Shown here one piece after another: positions 29,259 through 37,257 of a stretch of 64,000 nucleotides of DNA. Numbering within the stretch: the first letter of the stretch is position 1; every line of letters starts with the position of its first letter. The stretch is from Acidimicrobiaceae bacterium (lineage in GTDB: Bacteria > Actinomycetota > Acidimicrobiia > Acidimicrobiales > RAAP-2): NCBI GenBank assembly GCA_003158855.1, contig PMLJ01000030.1, forward strand, positions 1 to 64,000. Direction: 5' to 3'. The notes below the pieces were generated by a model. The model was not told where the DNA came from. It saw only the letters and a list, made by a program, of their open reading frames with translations, and searched no databases. Position numbers and translations under genes: made by a program.

Positions 29259-29983
29259 CGGGCGCCCTCGATGAGGCGGATAAACGCTTCGTCGTACGTT
29301 GCAGCCCCTGTGGCGCTCAGCAGCTCACCAGGGGTTGTGTCGAAGAGGAGCTCACCGTTGCGTAGAAGCAGGATCCGACCGCAACGAGCAGCCCCGTCAA
29401 GCACATGGCTCGAGACCACGACCGTGGTACCTCGGTCGGCAAGGCCTTCGAACGTACGCCACAGATCCCGACGAAGGAGAGGGTCAAGTCCAACAGTGGG
29501 TTCATCCAGCATCAGGACCGGAGGCGACCCTAGTAGCGCAATCGCTAGGGAGACCCTGATCTGTTCGCCACCGGACAGTGACGAGACAATCCGATTCGCC
29601 AACGCGGCGAGTTCGACTTGATCGATGACGCGGCTCACTTCTGAACGGGAGAGTTCCAGGACGCCCGCAAAATAGACGAGATTCTCTTCAATGGTCAGGT
29701 CGAAATAGACGGCGGGACTCTGGGCCATGTAGCCAATTCGATTGCGGAGGGAAGGCGCTCCGGCTCGTTCACCCAAGGCCTTGATCGTTCCACCCGTAAT
29801 TGCCTGCACTCCGAGAATGGATCGCATCAGAGTACTCTTCCCGCTGCCGCTCGGACCGAGCAGACCTACGAGTTCTCCGCGTTTGACGGTGAAGGAAATC
29901 GACTTGAGGATCTCGTTCTTGTGGCGAACGACTCGAAGATCTTCTGCCGCCAGAGCCCACGGGAGCGGGGGGTTCACAGTCAC
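29255..29983 (-). CDS. ABC exporter ATP-binding protein
   Basis: A 242-residue nucleotide-binding domain. Walker A is GPSGSGKSTL, the Q-loop YMAQSP, signature LSGGEQIRVSLA, Walker B LMLDEPTVGLDP, and the switch His in VVSSHVLD. It is partner of the ABC-2 permease encoded just downstream. The DrrA/CcmA-type layout matches the exporter role. No regulator is next to it. Confidence 0.92.
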   Translation of the reverse strand: MTVNPPLPWALAAEDLRVVRHKNEILKSISFTVKRGELVGLLGPSGSGKSTLMRSILGVQAITGGTIKALGERAGAPSLRNRIGYMAQSPAVYFDLTIEENLVYFAGVLELSRSEVSRVIDQVELAALANRIVSSLSGGEQIRVSLAIALLGSPPVLMLDEPTVGLDPLLRRDLWRTFEGLADRGTTVVVSSHVLDGAARCGRILLLRNGELLFDTTPGELLSATGAATYDEAFIRLIEGAR

Positions 29984-31313
29984 TGACCGATTCTAATTTC
30001 GTCTTGTCGAAACACCTCACTGGCCAGCTCTTCGTCCACGTCCGGCAGTGCCACCGGACTATTTGGTCACCTTTCGGGCCTAGTCCAGACACCAAGGATC
30101 AGCAATGATGAGTGGGGGACCCGTACTTCCCGGGGCATCCTTTCGAGCGCCTAGACGACTTCTGGATGAGTTCGTGCCCCTCGATGGAGGTCACCAGGGA
30201 AGGATCTGGTCGGGCCTGCCACTTCGCGGCAAGGCTCCAATCGAATCTGAACCAAGGATCGCCCCTTGGTCGTTGCCTTCGGGGTTTCGTTCAGCGCTTC
30301 AATGTTGCAAGTGTGTTCGATCATCTTTCGCGTCCAGGACATCCGATGGACAACGCCCCCCAAGCATTCCGGCCATGGTTTTGTACAGCGCAGAGCACCC
30401 GGGGCATGACCCACCTTGCGCCGGTTGGCCTGCTGCGCATTCGCCGCGTCAAGGCCGAGGGACATCAACACGCTCGCTAAGGGCACATCGAAGTGTCCTC
30501 GAGTCCCCGGCCTGCTTCCGGGCGAGGCGTTGGCGTAAGGTCGCTCAGTGGAGAGGTAATGGCACCAAGAACCTCCTCAGGCTCGGATCGAGTGTGTGGG
30601 ACAATTGGCGAATGGGATCCAGCGGAGATAAGCCTAGAAAGTTTCGGCGCCGAATGGAAAAGGTGCCGAGGGCTGAAGAAGTCACGAATATCCACCTTGC
30701 GGGACTTGGCGAAAGCAGTTCCGGTGTTTCGGGGACGCGCCTCGGCCACGAGGCAGCTCACGGACGAAGTCAGGACATCGGACCAGTTGGCAAGTTCGTG
30801 CTTTGGTGCCTGGGACGCCGTCCCAAGGAGCCTCAGCCGGAGCGCGGGCCAGATCAAGAGTCTGGACACGAGCAGTAGTAGCGCTCGAGCGCTGCCCGGT
30901 TCTGGCAGCCCTCCCGATGTACGGGCGACTCGCTCACGTCGGCTGCGGCCTAATTGGATCATTTCCGACATCGGTCAGCTTTTGTCGGGTTCCGATGGAG
31001 ATACGTCTCCGATCAGCGGATTCACTTTGGCGGACCGATCGGTTTCCAAGTGGATTCACGTGTACCCGCGTGGCGCGGATCGTGGCATTCGGAGGAGCAA
31101 GGCATCTCTTCTCAATCGGTGCTTGGAGGGGGCCATCACAGCCAGTTCGTTGGACTACACCATGTTCAATGGTGGTTGGAACGAATCGGAGGAGGCAGGG
31201 TCATAAGGCCCTAGTCAGGGCGGACTTCCATTCCTAGGATTGTGAACAGTGGGGGTTGGAATTTGGCGTCTCCCGCCTGGCAAACGATCAGGGAAAAGAG
31301 AGAGAGGTGCGAA
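29984..31313. other. Gene-poor 1.3-kb stretch
   Basis: No open frame here has recognisable domains. Frames on both strands up to about 240 codons are rich in Ser/Arg/Pro and look like chance ORFs. One short plus-strand candidate, MGSSGDKPRKFRRRMEK onward (30612-30878, 88 codons), has a start but no clear ribosome site. I record the stretch as unassigned; it may be the debris of an earlier insertion. Confidence 0.4.
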
Positions 31314-31577
31314 ATGGGCCTTCCTGGAATGGTGCTAAGTGCCATCGCAGCTGTCGCAGGGGCGATTATGTACTGGGCCGTCACCTATCAAGGTACGGGC
31401 TTTCGTCTGTCCACCGTCGGTCTCATCCTCATGATTGCCGGGGCGGCCGGATTCGTCGTCTCGTCGATTGTCTTTGCTACGTCGCGACGTCAGGTGAGCA
31501 CCGGCACGCACTCCATGGACCGCCAGGTCACCGACTCGCAAGGTGGCTCAAGTTCAGTGCACGAGGAGCGTAAGTAA
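31314..31577 (+). CDS. DUF6458-like small two-TM membrane protein
   Basis: An 87-residue protein starting at MGLPGMVLSAIAAVAGAIMYWAV behind AGAGAGGTG. A second TM segment reads STVGLILMIAGAAGFVVSSIVF, followed by a soluble Ser/Thr/Gln tail. The pattern IMYWAVT...GFRLSTVGLILMIAG matches DUF6458, common in actinobacteria. It is the first of three small genes on the plus strand (31314-32177). The function is unknown; the following CsbD-like gene suggests a general-stress setting. Confidence 0.75.
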   Translation: MGLPGMVLSAIAAVAGAIMYWAVTYQGTGFRLSTVGLILMIAGAAGFVVSSIVFATSRRQVSTGTHSMDRQVTDSQGGSSSVHEERK

Positions 31578-31704
31578 CGGATTCTGGGCACGTTGAGTTC
31601 ACGTTGCGAATGTTCCAGGTTCCTCATTGAGGGTGAATTGGTTCGCACGCAGCCGAAGTTGGCGGACTGTTTTCAATTATCACAACGAAGAAGGATGGTG
31701 CGTC

Positions 31705-31929
31705 ATGGCAGGAAAGATTGAGAAGTCGAAGGGCAAGGTCAAGGAAGCCGTCGGAACCCTTACTGGTAACAAGGAGTTGGAATCCGAGGGCAAGATCGAC
31801 CGTCGCGCTGGCGAGGCGAAGGAGAAGGTTGGCCGTGTGAAGAGCAAGGTCGAAGCGGCGGCCGAGCAGGCAGAACGCAAGGCCGTAAAGGCGATTGACA
31901 AGGCCAAGGGCGCTGCGCATCGCAAGTAG
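31705..31929 (+). CDS. CsbD-family stress protein
   Basis: A 74-residue, highly charged helical protein beginning MAGKIEKSKGKVKEAVG and continuing with TLTGNKELESEGKIDR, the CsbD family signature. These proteins are induced by general stress in Bacillus and others; their molecular role is unknown. ATG at 31705 has AAGGATGG upstream. The second half repeats EAKEKVGRVKSKVEAA-like heptads, consistent with one long amphipathic helix. Confidence 0.9.
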   Translation: MAGKIEKSKGKVKEAVGTLTGNKELESEGKIDRRAGEAKEKVGRVKSKVEAAAEQAERKAVKAIDKAKGAAHRK

Positions 31930-32021
31930 TTCTTGATTTCCGCGCTCGTCTCCCTTTTTTCAAAACGGCGAACTGGCGGCAGTCAGCAATATGAAGATTA
32001 GGTACTAGCAGTGGAGGCATT

Positions 32022-32177
32022 GTGATTATTCTCGGTTTGATTCTTCTCCTCATTGGGTTCGTTACGGGGATTGCAATTGTGTGGACAATCGGGATGATTG
32101 TGCTTGTAGTTGGACTGGTTCTCTGGCTTCTCGGAGCGTTGGGTCACGCTGTTGGAGGTCGACGGCACTACTACTGA
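32022..32177 (+). CDS. DUF6131-like small membrane protein (51 aa)
   Basis: This short gene starts with GTG at 32022, four bases after a strong GGAGG. It encodes a 51-residue protein, MIILGLILLLIGFV then TGIAIVWTIGMIVLVVGLV, ending in GGRRHYY. Two hydrophobic helices with the C-terminal GGRRHYY tag match DUF6131, a small actinobacterial membrane family. It lies 92 bp after the CsbD gene on the same strand. The function is unknown. Confidence 0.8.
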   Translation: MIILGLILLLIGFVTGIAIVWTIGMIVLVVGLVLWLLGALGHAVGGRRHYY

Positions 32178-32533
32178 CCTTCAACGTGGGCGTAGGCACC
32201 GCTGGAACCCTTAGAACCGGATGACAGCGGCGTAATCAGTCGGTCGTGACGCTCGAGCGCTTGGTGCATACCGCGTGATCGCCAGGTGCACAAACGTCAG
32301 GTGGATGAAGGAGTTGAGCCTCACTCTCACGCCGTTGGCGGAACCGACGAGGGGGACTGACCCACCCTCTGGACCCTTCACCATCCTGGAGCGAACTTGC
32401 ACGCCCTTCGTGCGGTGGTTTGCCATGGCGGGGAGATTAGGCGAGGCCAACCACAGCGGCAACCGTGCTCAACCAGATCTCCCTGATACGAAGGCTGAGT
32501 AATGGCCCGCTGCGCCCACAGGCGAAAGGTTGC
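32178..32533. other. Intergenic stretch before the arsenic locus
   Basis: About 355 bp with only short chance frames on both strands; no domain or RNA gene is recognisable. It marks the boundary between the small stress genes and the arsR gene, whose 3' end is at 32534. Confidence 0.35.
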
Positions 32534-32878
32534 TCACTCGGACAGAATCCGCGCGACGACCTTGAGACGCTCCGGCACGACGCGCCACCACATCCACCGT
32601 CCCCGTTTCTCGCCAGCGATAAGGCCAGCCTCGGCAAGAATTCTCGTGTGATGTGAAATGGTCGGCTGGCTCTTGCCGAGTGGCTCCTCCAGCGCGCAAC
32701 TGCAGACCTCGTCTTCCGAAGCGATGAGAGACAGCATTCGGAGTCTGGCCGGATCACTGAGAGCCCCAAAGATCTGGGCCATGTCACCCGCCTCAAGTTC
32801 GGATAATGCGCCAGCGCCTATTGGGCTGCAGCAGTTGACTACGGCCTCGTCGACGGTGATGGTCTTGGGATGCGACAT
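32534..32878 (-). CDS. arsR: ArsR/SmtB-family metalloregulator
   Basis: A 114-residue winged-helix repressor that should leave its operator on binding arsenite or a related thiophilic metal. The DNA-binding helix is KSQPTISHHTRILAEAGLI, preceded by the metal-binding EVCSCALEE (CxC). A second Cys pair NCCSP lies at the N-terminus and could supply a third ligand. ATG at 32878 (MSHPKTITV) is the natural start. It is divergent from the cadI-like gene with two operator-like palindromes in the 79-bp gap. Confidence 0.92.
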   Translation of the reverse strand: MSHPKTITVDEAVVNCCSPIGAGALSELEAGDMAQIFGALSDPARLRMLSLIASEDEVCSCALEEPLGKSQPTISHHTRILAEAGLIAGEKRGRWMWWRVVPERLKVVARILSE

Positions 32879-32893
32879 TGGACTCATCATACT

Positions 32894-32909
32894 ATTGACA
32901 ACAGTCAAT
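32894..32909. promoter_or_regulatory. Putative ArsR operator 1
   Basis: Perfect palindrome ATTGAC-AACA-GTCAAT between the divergent arsR and cadI-like genes. The half-site is identical to that of operator 2, 34 bp away centre to centre. Such paired sites fit control by the adjacent ArsR dimer. Confidence 0.75.
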
Positions 32910-32927
32910 GTATTCACTACTCTCTTC

Positions 32928-32943
32928 ATTGACAAACGTCAAT
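32928..32943. promoter_or_regulatory. Putative ArsR operator 2
   Basis: Perfect palindrome ATTGAC-AAAC-GTCAAT, the same half-sites and 4-bp spacer length as operator 1. It ends just before the AAGGAG ribosome site of the cadI-like gene, so bound repressor would block transcription start or elongation. Confidence 0.75.
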
Positions 32944-32957
32944 CTAAGGAGCCCAGC

Positions 32958-33404
32958 GTGTCCAGACTGCAACTCGCCCTCAACGTATCCAACCTCGATG
33001 AGGCCGTGGAGTTCTACGCGAAGTTCTTCGGCACCCAGCCGTCCAAATTGCGTCCGGGATACGCGAATTTCGCGATTGATGAGCCGCCTCTCAAGTTGGT
33101 GCTCTTTGAGAACCCCGAGGCCCCCGGCACCATCAACCACCTCGGGGTCGAGGTCTTCTCGGCAGATGAGGTGAAAGTGGCTGCCCAGCATCTCTCCGAA
33201 CAAGGATTCGTCACCGACCTCGAAGATCAGACAACTTGTTGCTACGCGGTCCAGGACAAGGTCTGGGTCGATGGTCCCGACGGTTCTCGCTGGGAGGTAT
33301 ATACGGTCCTCGCCGACGCAAGCGACACGTCATCGTCGGCCAGCGACGACACGTGTTGCACGCCAGTGACGGTGACGACGACCGAGACCGCGCCGTGCTG
33401 CTGA
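32958..33404 (+). CDS. cadI: CadI/ArsI-type VOC-fold metal/arsenic protein
   Basis: A 148-residue glyoxalase/VOC-fold protein. It opens MSRLQLALNVSNLDEAVEFY, has NHLGVEV (His61), the vicinal pair TTCCYA (Cys94-Cys95) and WEVYTV (Glu113). ArsI C-As lyases use a similar His/His/Glu plus Cys pair, but position 5 is Gln here as I recall for mycobacterial CadI, so organoarsenical demethylation is uncertain. The C-terminus adds Cys-rich CCTPV and a terminal APCC. GTG at 32958 follows AAGGAG. It precedes acr3 and arsC. Confidence 0.85.
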   Translation: MSRLQLALNVSNLDEAVEFYAKFFGTQPSKLRPGYANFAIDEPPLKLVLFENPEAPGTINHLGVEVFSADEVKVAAQHLSEQGFVTDLEDQTTCCYAVQDKVWVDGPDGSRWEVYTVLADASDTSSSASDDTCCTPVTVTTTETAPCC

Positions 33405-33435
33405 ACTTTCGCTTGAGCGCAACTTGCGGGCGACC

Positions 33436-34548
33436 ATGAGTGGCGCCATCTCTCCTCACGCGCCGGAAAGCGAAGTAGCCGCACCGGTAGGCGCTCAATT
33501 GTCGTTTCTCAACCGGTTCCTGCCGATATGGATCCTCTTGGCCATGGCTTTGGGCCTCGTGCTCGGCCGGACCGTGCCGAGTCTCAACAGGCACCTCAAC
33601 GCAGTGCAGGTGACGTCGGGTACGTCGCTTCCAATCTTCTTGGGACTGCTGGTGATGATGTATCCGGTGTTGGCGAAGGTCCGCTACGACCGGCTGGGCA
33701 CGGTGACGCGCGATCGACCGTTGCTGGTCGCGTCGCTAGTGCTCAACTGGCTGGTCGGCCCGGCAGTAATGTTCGCCCTCGCGTGGCTGCTGTTGCCCGA
33801 CTTGCCAACGTATCGAACCGGCCTGATCATCGTCGGCCTTGCACGTTGCATTGCGATGGTGCTGATCTGGAACGACTTGGCGGGCGGCGACCGTGAGGCG
33901 GCGGCCGTGCTCGTGGCACTGAACTCCTTGTTCCAGATCGTCGCCTTCGCCCTGCTCGGCTACTTCTATCTGAAGGTGCTGCCCGGATGGCTTGGTCTCA
34001 GCACGCAGGGGCTGCATCTGTCGATATTGCGCATCGCCGAGACCGTCGCCATCTTCCTCGGGATACCGCTTGTCGCTGGCTATCTGACGCGCACCATGGG
34101 TGAACGCATGCGGGGCCGAGAATGGTACGAATCGAAGTTGTTGCCCCGCCTCGGCCCCTTCGCCCTCTACGGGTTGCTCTACACCATCGTGATCCTCTTC
34201 GCCCTACAGGGCCACACCATCACCTCTCGGCCCGGAGACGTGGCGCGCATCGCGTTGCCGCTCCTGGGCTATTTCGCAATCATGTGGTTCGGGTCGTTCG
34301 CAATCGGCCGAGCTCTCGGGCTGCCCTACGACCGAACGGCGACCTTGGCATTCACCGCGGCGGGGAACAACTTTGAGTTGGCCATCGCGGTCGCAATTGG
34401 CGTCTTTGGCGTCACGAGCGGAGAGGCGCTGGCCGGGGTGGTCGGTCCGCTCATTGAGGTGCCGGTGCTCGTCGGATTGGTCTATGTTTCGTTGTGGGCG
34501 AAGCGCCGCTTTTACGGGCCGGTTACCGTCGTTGAAGTGGCTCCATGA
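33436..34548 (+). CDS. acr3: ACR3-family arsenite efflux permease
   Basis: A 370-residue, ten-TM permease that exports arsenite. The essential cysteine is in GLARCIAMVLIWNDLAGG, and the C-terminal half has FTAAGNNFELAIAVAIGVFG, both diagnostic for ACR3. ATG at 33436 gives a short cytoplasmic N-terminus. The end overlaps the arsC-like start by four bases (ATGA), indicating coupled translation. It probably works with the arsenate reductase downstream, which would supply arsenite. Confidence 0.93.
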   Translation: MSGAISPHAPESEVAAPVGAQLSFLNRFLPIWILLAMALGLVLGRTVPSLNRHLNAVQVTSGTSLPIFLGLLVMMYPVLAKVRYDRLGTVTRDRPLLVASLVLNWLVGPAVMFALAWLLLPDLPTYRTGLIIVGLARCIAMVLIWNDLAGGDREAAAVLVALNSLFQIVAFALLGYFYLKVLPGWLGLSTQGLHLSILRIAETVAIFLGIPLVAGYLTRTMGERMRGREWYESKLLPRLGPFALYGLLYTIVILFALQGHTITSRPGDVARIALPLLGYFAIMWFGSFAIGRALGLPYDRTATLAFTAAGNNFELAIAVAIGVFGVTSGEALAGVVGPLIEVPVLVGLVYVSLWAKRRFYGPVTVVEVAP

Positions 34549-34958
34549 ACGTTCGCCCTCACATGCTCTTCCTGTGCGTGCACAACGCTGGGCGTTTTCA
34601 GATGGCCGCGGCCTTTGCTCGAGAGATTGGTGGAGACCGCATCGTCGTGCTCTCGGCGGGTTCCTCGCCCGGAGAGACATTGAATCCCGCCGTGGTCAGC
34701 GCAATGCTGGAAAAGGGCGTCGATATCTCAAATGAGACGCCTCGGAAGTTGACGGACGAAATGGGACGAGGCGCCGACGTTGTCGTCACTATGGGTTGCG
34801 GCGACGTCTGTCCCGTCTACTCGGGCAAGCGATATCTCGACTGGGAGTTGACCGACCCAGCGGGAAGGCGGATCGATGAAGTCCGCGCGATTCGAGACGA
34901 CATTGAAGAGCGCGTTCGTGACCTCGTCGGCGAACTTCTTGCGACGATTGAAACGTAA
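34545..34958 (+). CDS. arsC: Low-molecular-weight phosphatase-type arsenate reductase (active-site loop Ser replaced by Phe)
   Basis: A 137-residue protein of the LMW-PTP/ArsC family that reduces arsenate. The P-loop is CVHNAGRFQMAA: the nucleophile Cys11 and Arg17 are kept, but the usual Ser after Arg is Phe18. Downstream Cys85 and Cys89 (MGCGDVCPV) and the acid in LTDPAG are present. The Ser helps position the loop and lower the Cys pKa in the family, so reduced activity is possible. It overlaps acr3 by four bases. Confidence 0.88.
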   Translation: MNVRPHMLFLCVHNAGRFQMAAAFAREIGGDRIVVLSAGSSPGETLNPAVVSAMLEKGVDISNETPRKLTDEMGRGADVVVTMGCGDVCPVYSGKRYLDWELTDPAGRRIDEVRAIRDDIEERVRDLVGELLATIET

Positions 34959-35051
34959 GCGTTGCAGCCATCAAGCACCGTGTCGACCCCCAGAGGTCGT
35001 GGTTGAGCTGCACAGAGGGCCGATCCCCCGCCGCTCTGGATCTTGAGAAAA

Positions 35052-35072
35052 TGGTGGGCGAGGGGGACTTGA
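35052..35072 (+). repeat. att-like direct repeat of the tRNA-Leu 3' end (left island boundary)
   Basis: The 21 bases TGGTGGGCGAGGGGG plus ACTTGA here match bases 53723-53744 of the tRNA-Leu gene in the same orientation, except for one G fewer in the G run. The match covers the CCA end and the 3' T-arm/acceptor side of the tRNA and stops on both sides. Integrases of tRNA-targeting islands leave exactly such a duplicated tRNA 3' end. It is taken as the distal attachment site. Confidence 0.7.
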
Positions 35073-35219
35073 GAGTCTCCAGAGGTCTAAACGGACCCCT
35101 CGGCCACTTTCCGACTAACTCGCACCCTTTTAGGGGAGTGGTTGGTCATGGGCGACATGGTAGCGCGGTGGCGACACTTCCGCCAGCGTGGTGTCACATG
35201 GTTGGGGCACGATGGTGGT

Positions 35220-35405
35220 ATGCGGATCCAAGACCTTTCCGATGTCCAGCGACTTATGGACGAGAGGGCGTGTGAGGTTGCCGCGCTCGAGTTCAAGTCG
35301 GATGCCCCGCTCGATTACAGAGAGGCGAAGAAGAAGTTTGCTAGGGACGTCACTTCGTTGGGCAAGGACTCGGCGTTTGATGGCCTTTTGGGTTGGTTAC
35401 GATAA
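35220..35405 (+). pseudogene. AlbA_2-type (Schlafen-like) domain fragment
   Basis: A 61-codon open frame, MRIQDLSDVQRLMDERACEV followed by AALEFKSDAPLDYREAKKKF and ARDVTSLGK, resembling the start of AlbA_2 domains (the E-x-x-LEFK pattern and the following helix). The domain normally continues with an N/G-rich nucleotide-binding segment, which is missing; the frame ends at 35405. It lies just inside the island boundary. It is probably a truncated gene, although a short functional protein cannot be excluded. Confidence 0.45.
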
Positions 35406-35544
35406 AAACGACCCACGTTAGGGCGATTTAGGCAGCCTTCGCGGGGCCGTGAGTGGCGAAAACGCCAGTAGCACCACGGTGTTCCGAGCGGAACCGCATC
35501 GAGACAGCTACGCGACCGGCACGTCCACGGCAGCACGTAATTGG

Positions 35545-36425
35545 TCAGGACCGCTGCTCATTGCGCAGCCAGTCGCGGAAGAACGGATCTGCGACGGTGA
35601 CTACGCCATCACGCTCTACGACCGTTTCGTCGTCCTCAAACTCTCGAAGAGCTTTAGCCACAGAGGCCGCGTTGGCGTAGCCCACCGAGCGTACGAACCG
35701 TGCGGCCGTTGGCTGGCGCACCTCAGCGCTCGCCAGCCCCCACAGCACGCGCCGATGTCCGAAGGCGAGCTTGGAAAAGCGCTCTGCGTAAACCACGGAC
35801 TCATGCGCTACAACCTGATGCGTCGCAACGGCGACTCGCGCGGATGTGATGGTCTGGCTCGAGGCATCGAATGCCTCGTAGGCAAGGCGCTGGATGTCGT
35901 GGGGAATCGGACCAGCTTGATCGCAAATGTCTAGCGCCACCGCGGCGCTCATCGACTTGCCTCCGGATTTCGCACGTCGTTGAAGGTAGCGCTGCATGAC
36001 TGGAACCTCGACGGGCCCGAGCGCCAGCCGTTCAGCCATGTTGTAGAGCGGTGCGCCGGGGGCGAGCACCAGTGACTCCATGAGGTGGCGCCGTGATCCG
36101 GCAAGCACGAGTGACACGCCAGGGTGCTCATCGCACAGGGCTTTGAGAAGTTCGGGCAGTCGCGGGCTCAACTCGGCCGTGGCTTGGAACTCATCAAGCA
36201 TCAACACAGCGGGGCCGCTCATGGCCAACTCCGCCAAGATGCGGAACACATCGTCGATTAGTTGCTCGGCCTCGCGAGGGGTGGTGCTCGGAGCGAGGCT
36301 AAAAGAGGGGTGGCCGGCATCGTCGAACGTGACTGTGAATTGTGGACGTAGTCGCTTGGCAAACTCCACCACTGCCTGAGCGCTGCGACGCCAACTCCCA
36401 CCAGTGAGCCACGTCGAAGAACACC
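35545..36425 (-). pseudogene. AAA-type ATPase (DUF234/archaeal-type) lacking its N-terminus
   Basis: The minus strand encodes about 275 residues of a P-loop ATPase of the archaeal ATPase type: Walker B in AVLMLDEFQATAEL, sensor region SLVLAGSRRHLME, and the C-terminal winged helix ending VADPFFRDWLRNEQRS. Walker A and the first 60-80 residues are missing; traces (MVFFDVAH) continue in another frame to about 36425, where the sequence changes to the IclR gene. The ATPase was probably cut when the carboxylase module arrived. Confidence 0.65.
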
Positions 36426-36462
36426 ATTGTCCACTCCTCCAGTTCAGGTCACCTTATAGTCG

Positions 36463-37257
36463 CTATTCAAGTCCGCTGAGGCTCGGATAGGCAGTTCCCT
36501 CAACGTCCTCGAGTCTCAGTGCCAGACCGTTCGTGGCACGGAGCAGAGCGGGAACATACTGCGCCAGATCGTCGCGTGCGGAATAGTTGACGATGCCGAT
36601 CGCGGCTTTCACTGTTCCCCTGACGACCACCGGTGCGGCAATCGAGGTGGCGCCGAGCTGATACTCGGCATCGCTTTGGGCGTACCCACGCTGAGCGATC
36701 TGATTTAGTTGGCGGGACAACACCCGGCGCTCGGTCAGCGTCGACGAAGTGTGTGCCTTCAGCGGCATGGTGAGAATCGCGTCGATGAACGCGTCGGGGC
36801 TGAACGCCAGCAGGGCTTTGCCGACGCCGGTGGCGTGGAGGGGGATGTGTGCACCAACCCGGCTCTTCACCGGCACGGACACCTCAGAGGTCAACTTCTC
36901 GATGTAAATCGCGTCAGTACCCTCACAGACCGCCAGCTGCACAGTTTCACCGCACTCATAGTGCAAATTGAGCAGGAAGGGCATCGCAGTCTCACGCAAT
37001 CCGCCGTGAACGGGCGTGAGTAGACCCATCTCCCACAAGCGCACGCCGAGGCCGTAGCGCCCGGCGCCGTCGCGATGCAGGAAGCGGCCGTCTTCAAGTT
37101 CACCGGCCAGCCGGTACACGGTGGCGACCGGCAAACCGGCGCGACGGGCAAGCTGGCTGAGCGTGAGCAGCGGATGCTCGACGTCGAATGCCCCGAGAAC
37201 AGCCAGTGCACGCGCGATGACGGACTTCGCCTGGTTCTTGTAGAGTTCCTCGGTCAC
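36463..37257 (-). CDS. IclR-family regulator A
   Basis: A 264-residue IclR regulator. The winged-helix domain reads VIARALAVLGAFDVEHPLLTLSQLARRAGLPVATVYRLAGEL; the C-terminal effector domain has VGAHIPLHATGVGKALLAF and ATSIAAPVVVRGTVKAAIGI. GTG at 37257 overlaps the stop of the upstream IclR gene (GTGA); the longer open frame upstream is antisense to that gene. Both regulators are transcribed away from the carboxylase operon. The effector domain usually binds small acids or ketones in this family. Confidence 0.88.
   Translation of the reverse strand: MTEELYKNQAKSVIARALAVLGAFDVEHPLLTLSQLARRAGLPVATVYRLAGELEDGRFLHRDGAGRYGLGVRLWEMGLLTPVHGGLRETAMPFLLNLHYECGETVQLAVCEGTDAIYIEKLTSEVSVPVKSRVGAHIPLHATGVGKALLAFSPDAFIDAILTMPLKAHTSSTLTERRVLSRQLNQIAQRGYAQSDAEYQLGATSIAAPVVVRGTVKAAIGIVNYSARDDLAQYVPALLRATNGLALRLEDVEGTAYPSLSGLE

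Noticed and set aside
32211-32502. Overlapping short frames on both strands before arsR
   Set aside because: Each is under 85 codons, lacks a domain or ribosome site, and they overlap one another.
32534-34958. Arsenic locus as part of the tRNA-Leu island
   Set aside because: It lies outside the left att-like repeat (35052) and no repeat or integrase encloses it.
35052-35072. Complete second tRNA gene
   Set aside because: Only the 3' end matches tRNA-Leu; neither the anticodon arm nor the 5' acceptor side is present, so it is an att remnant.
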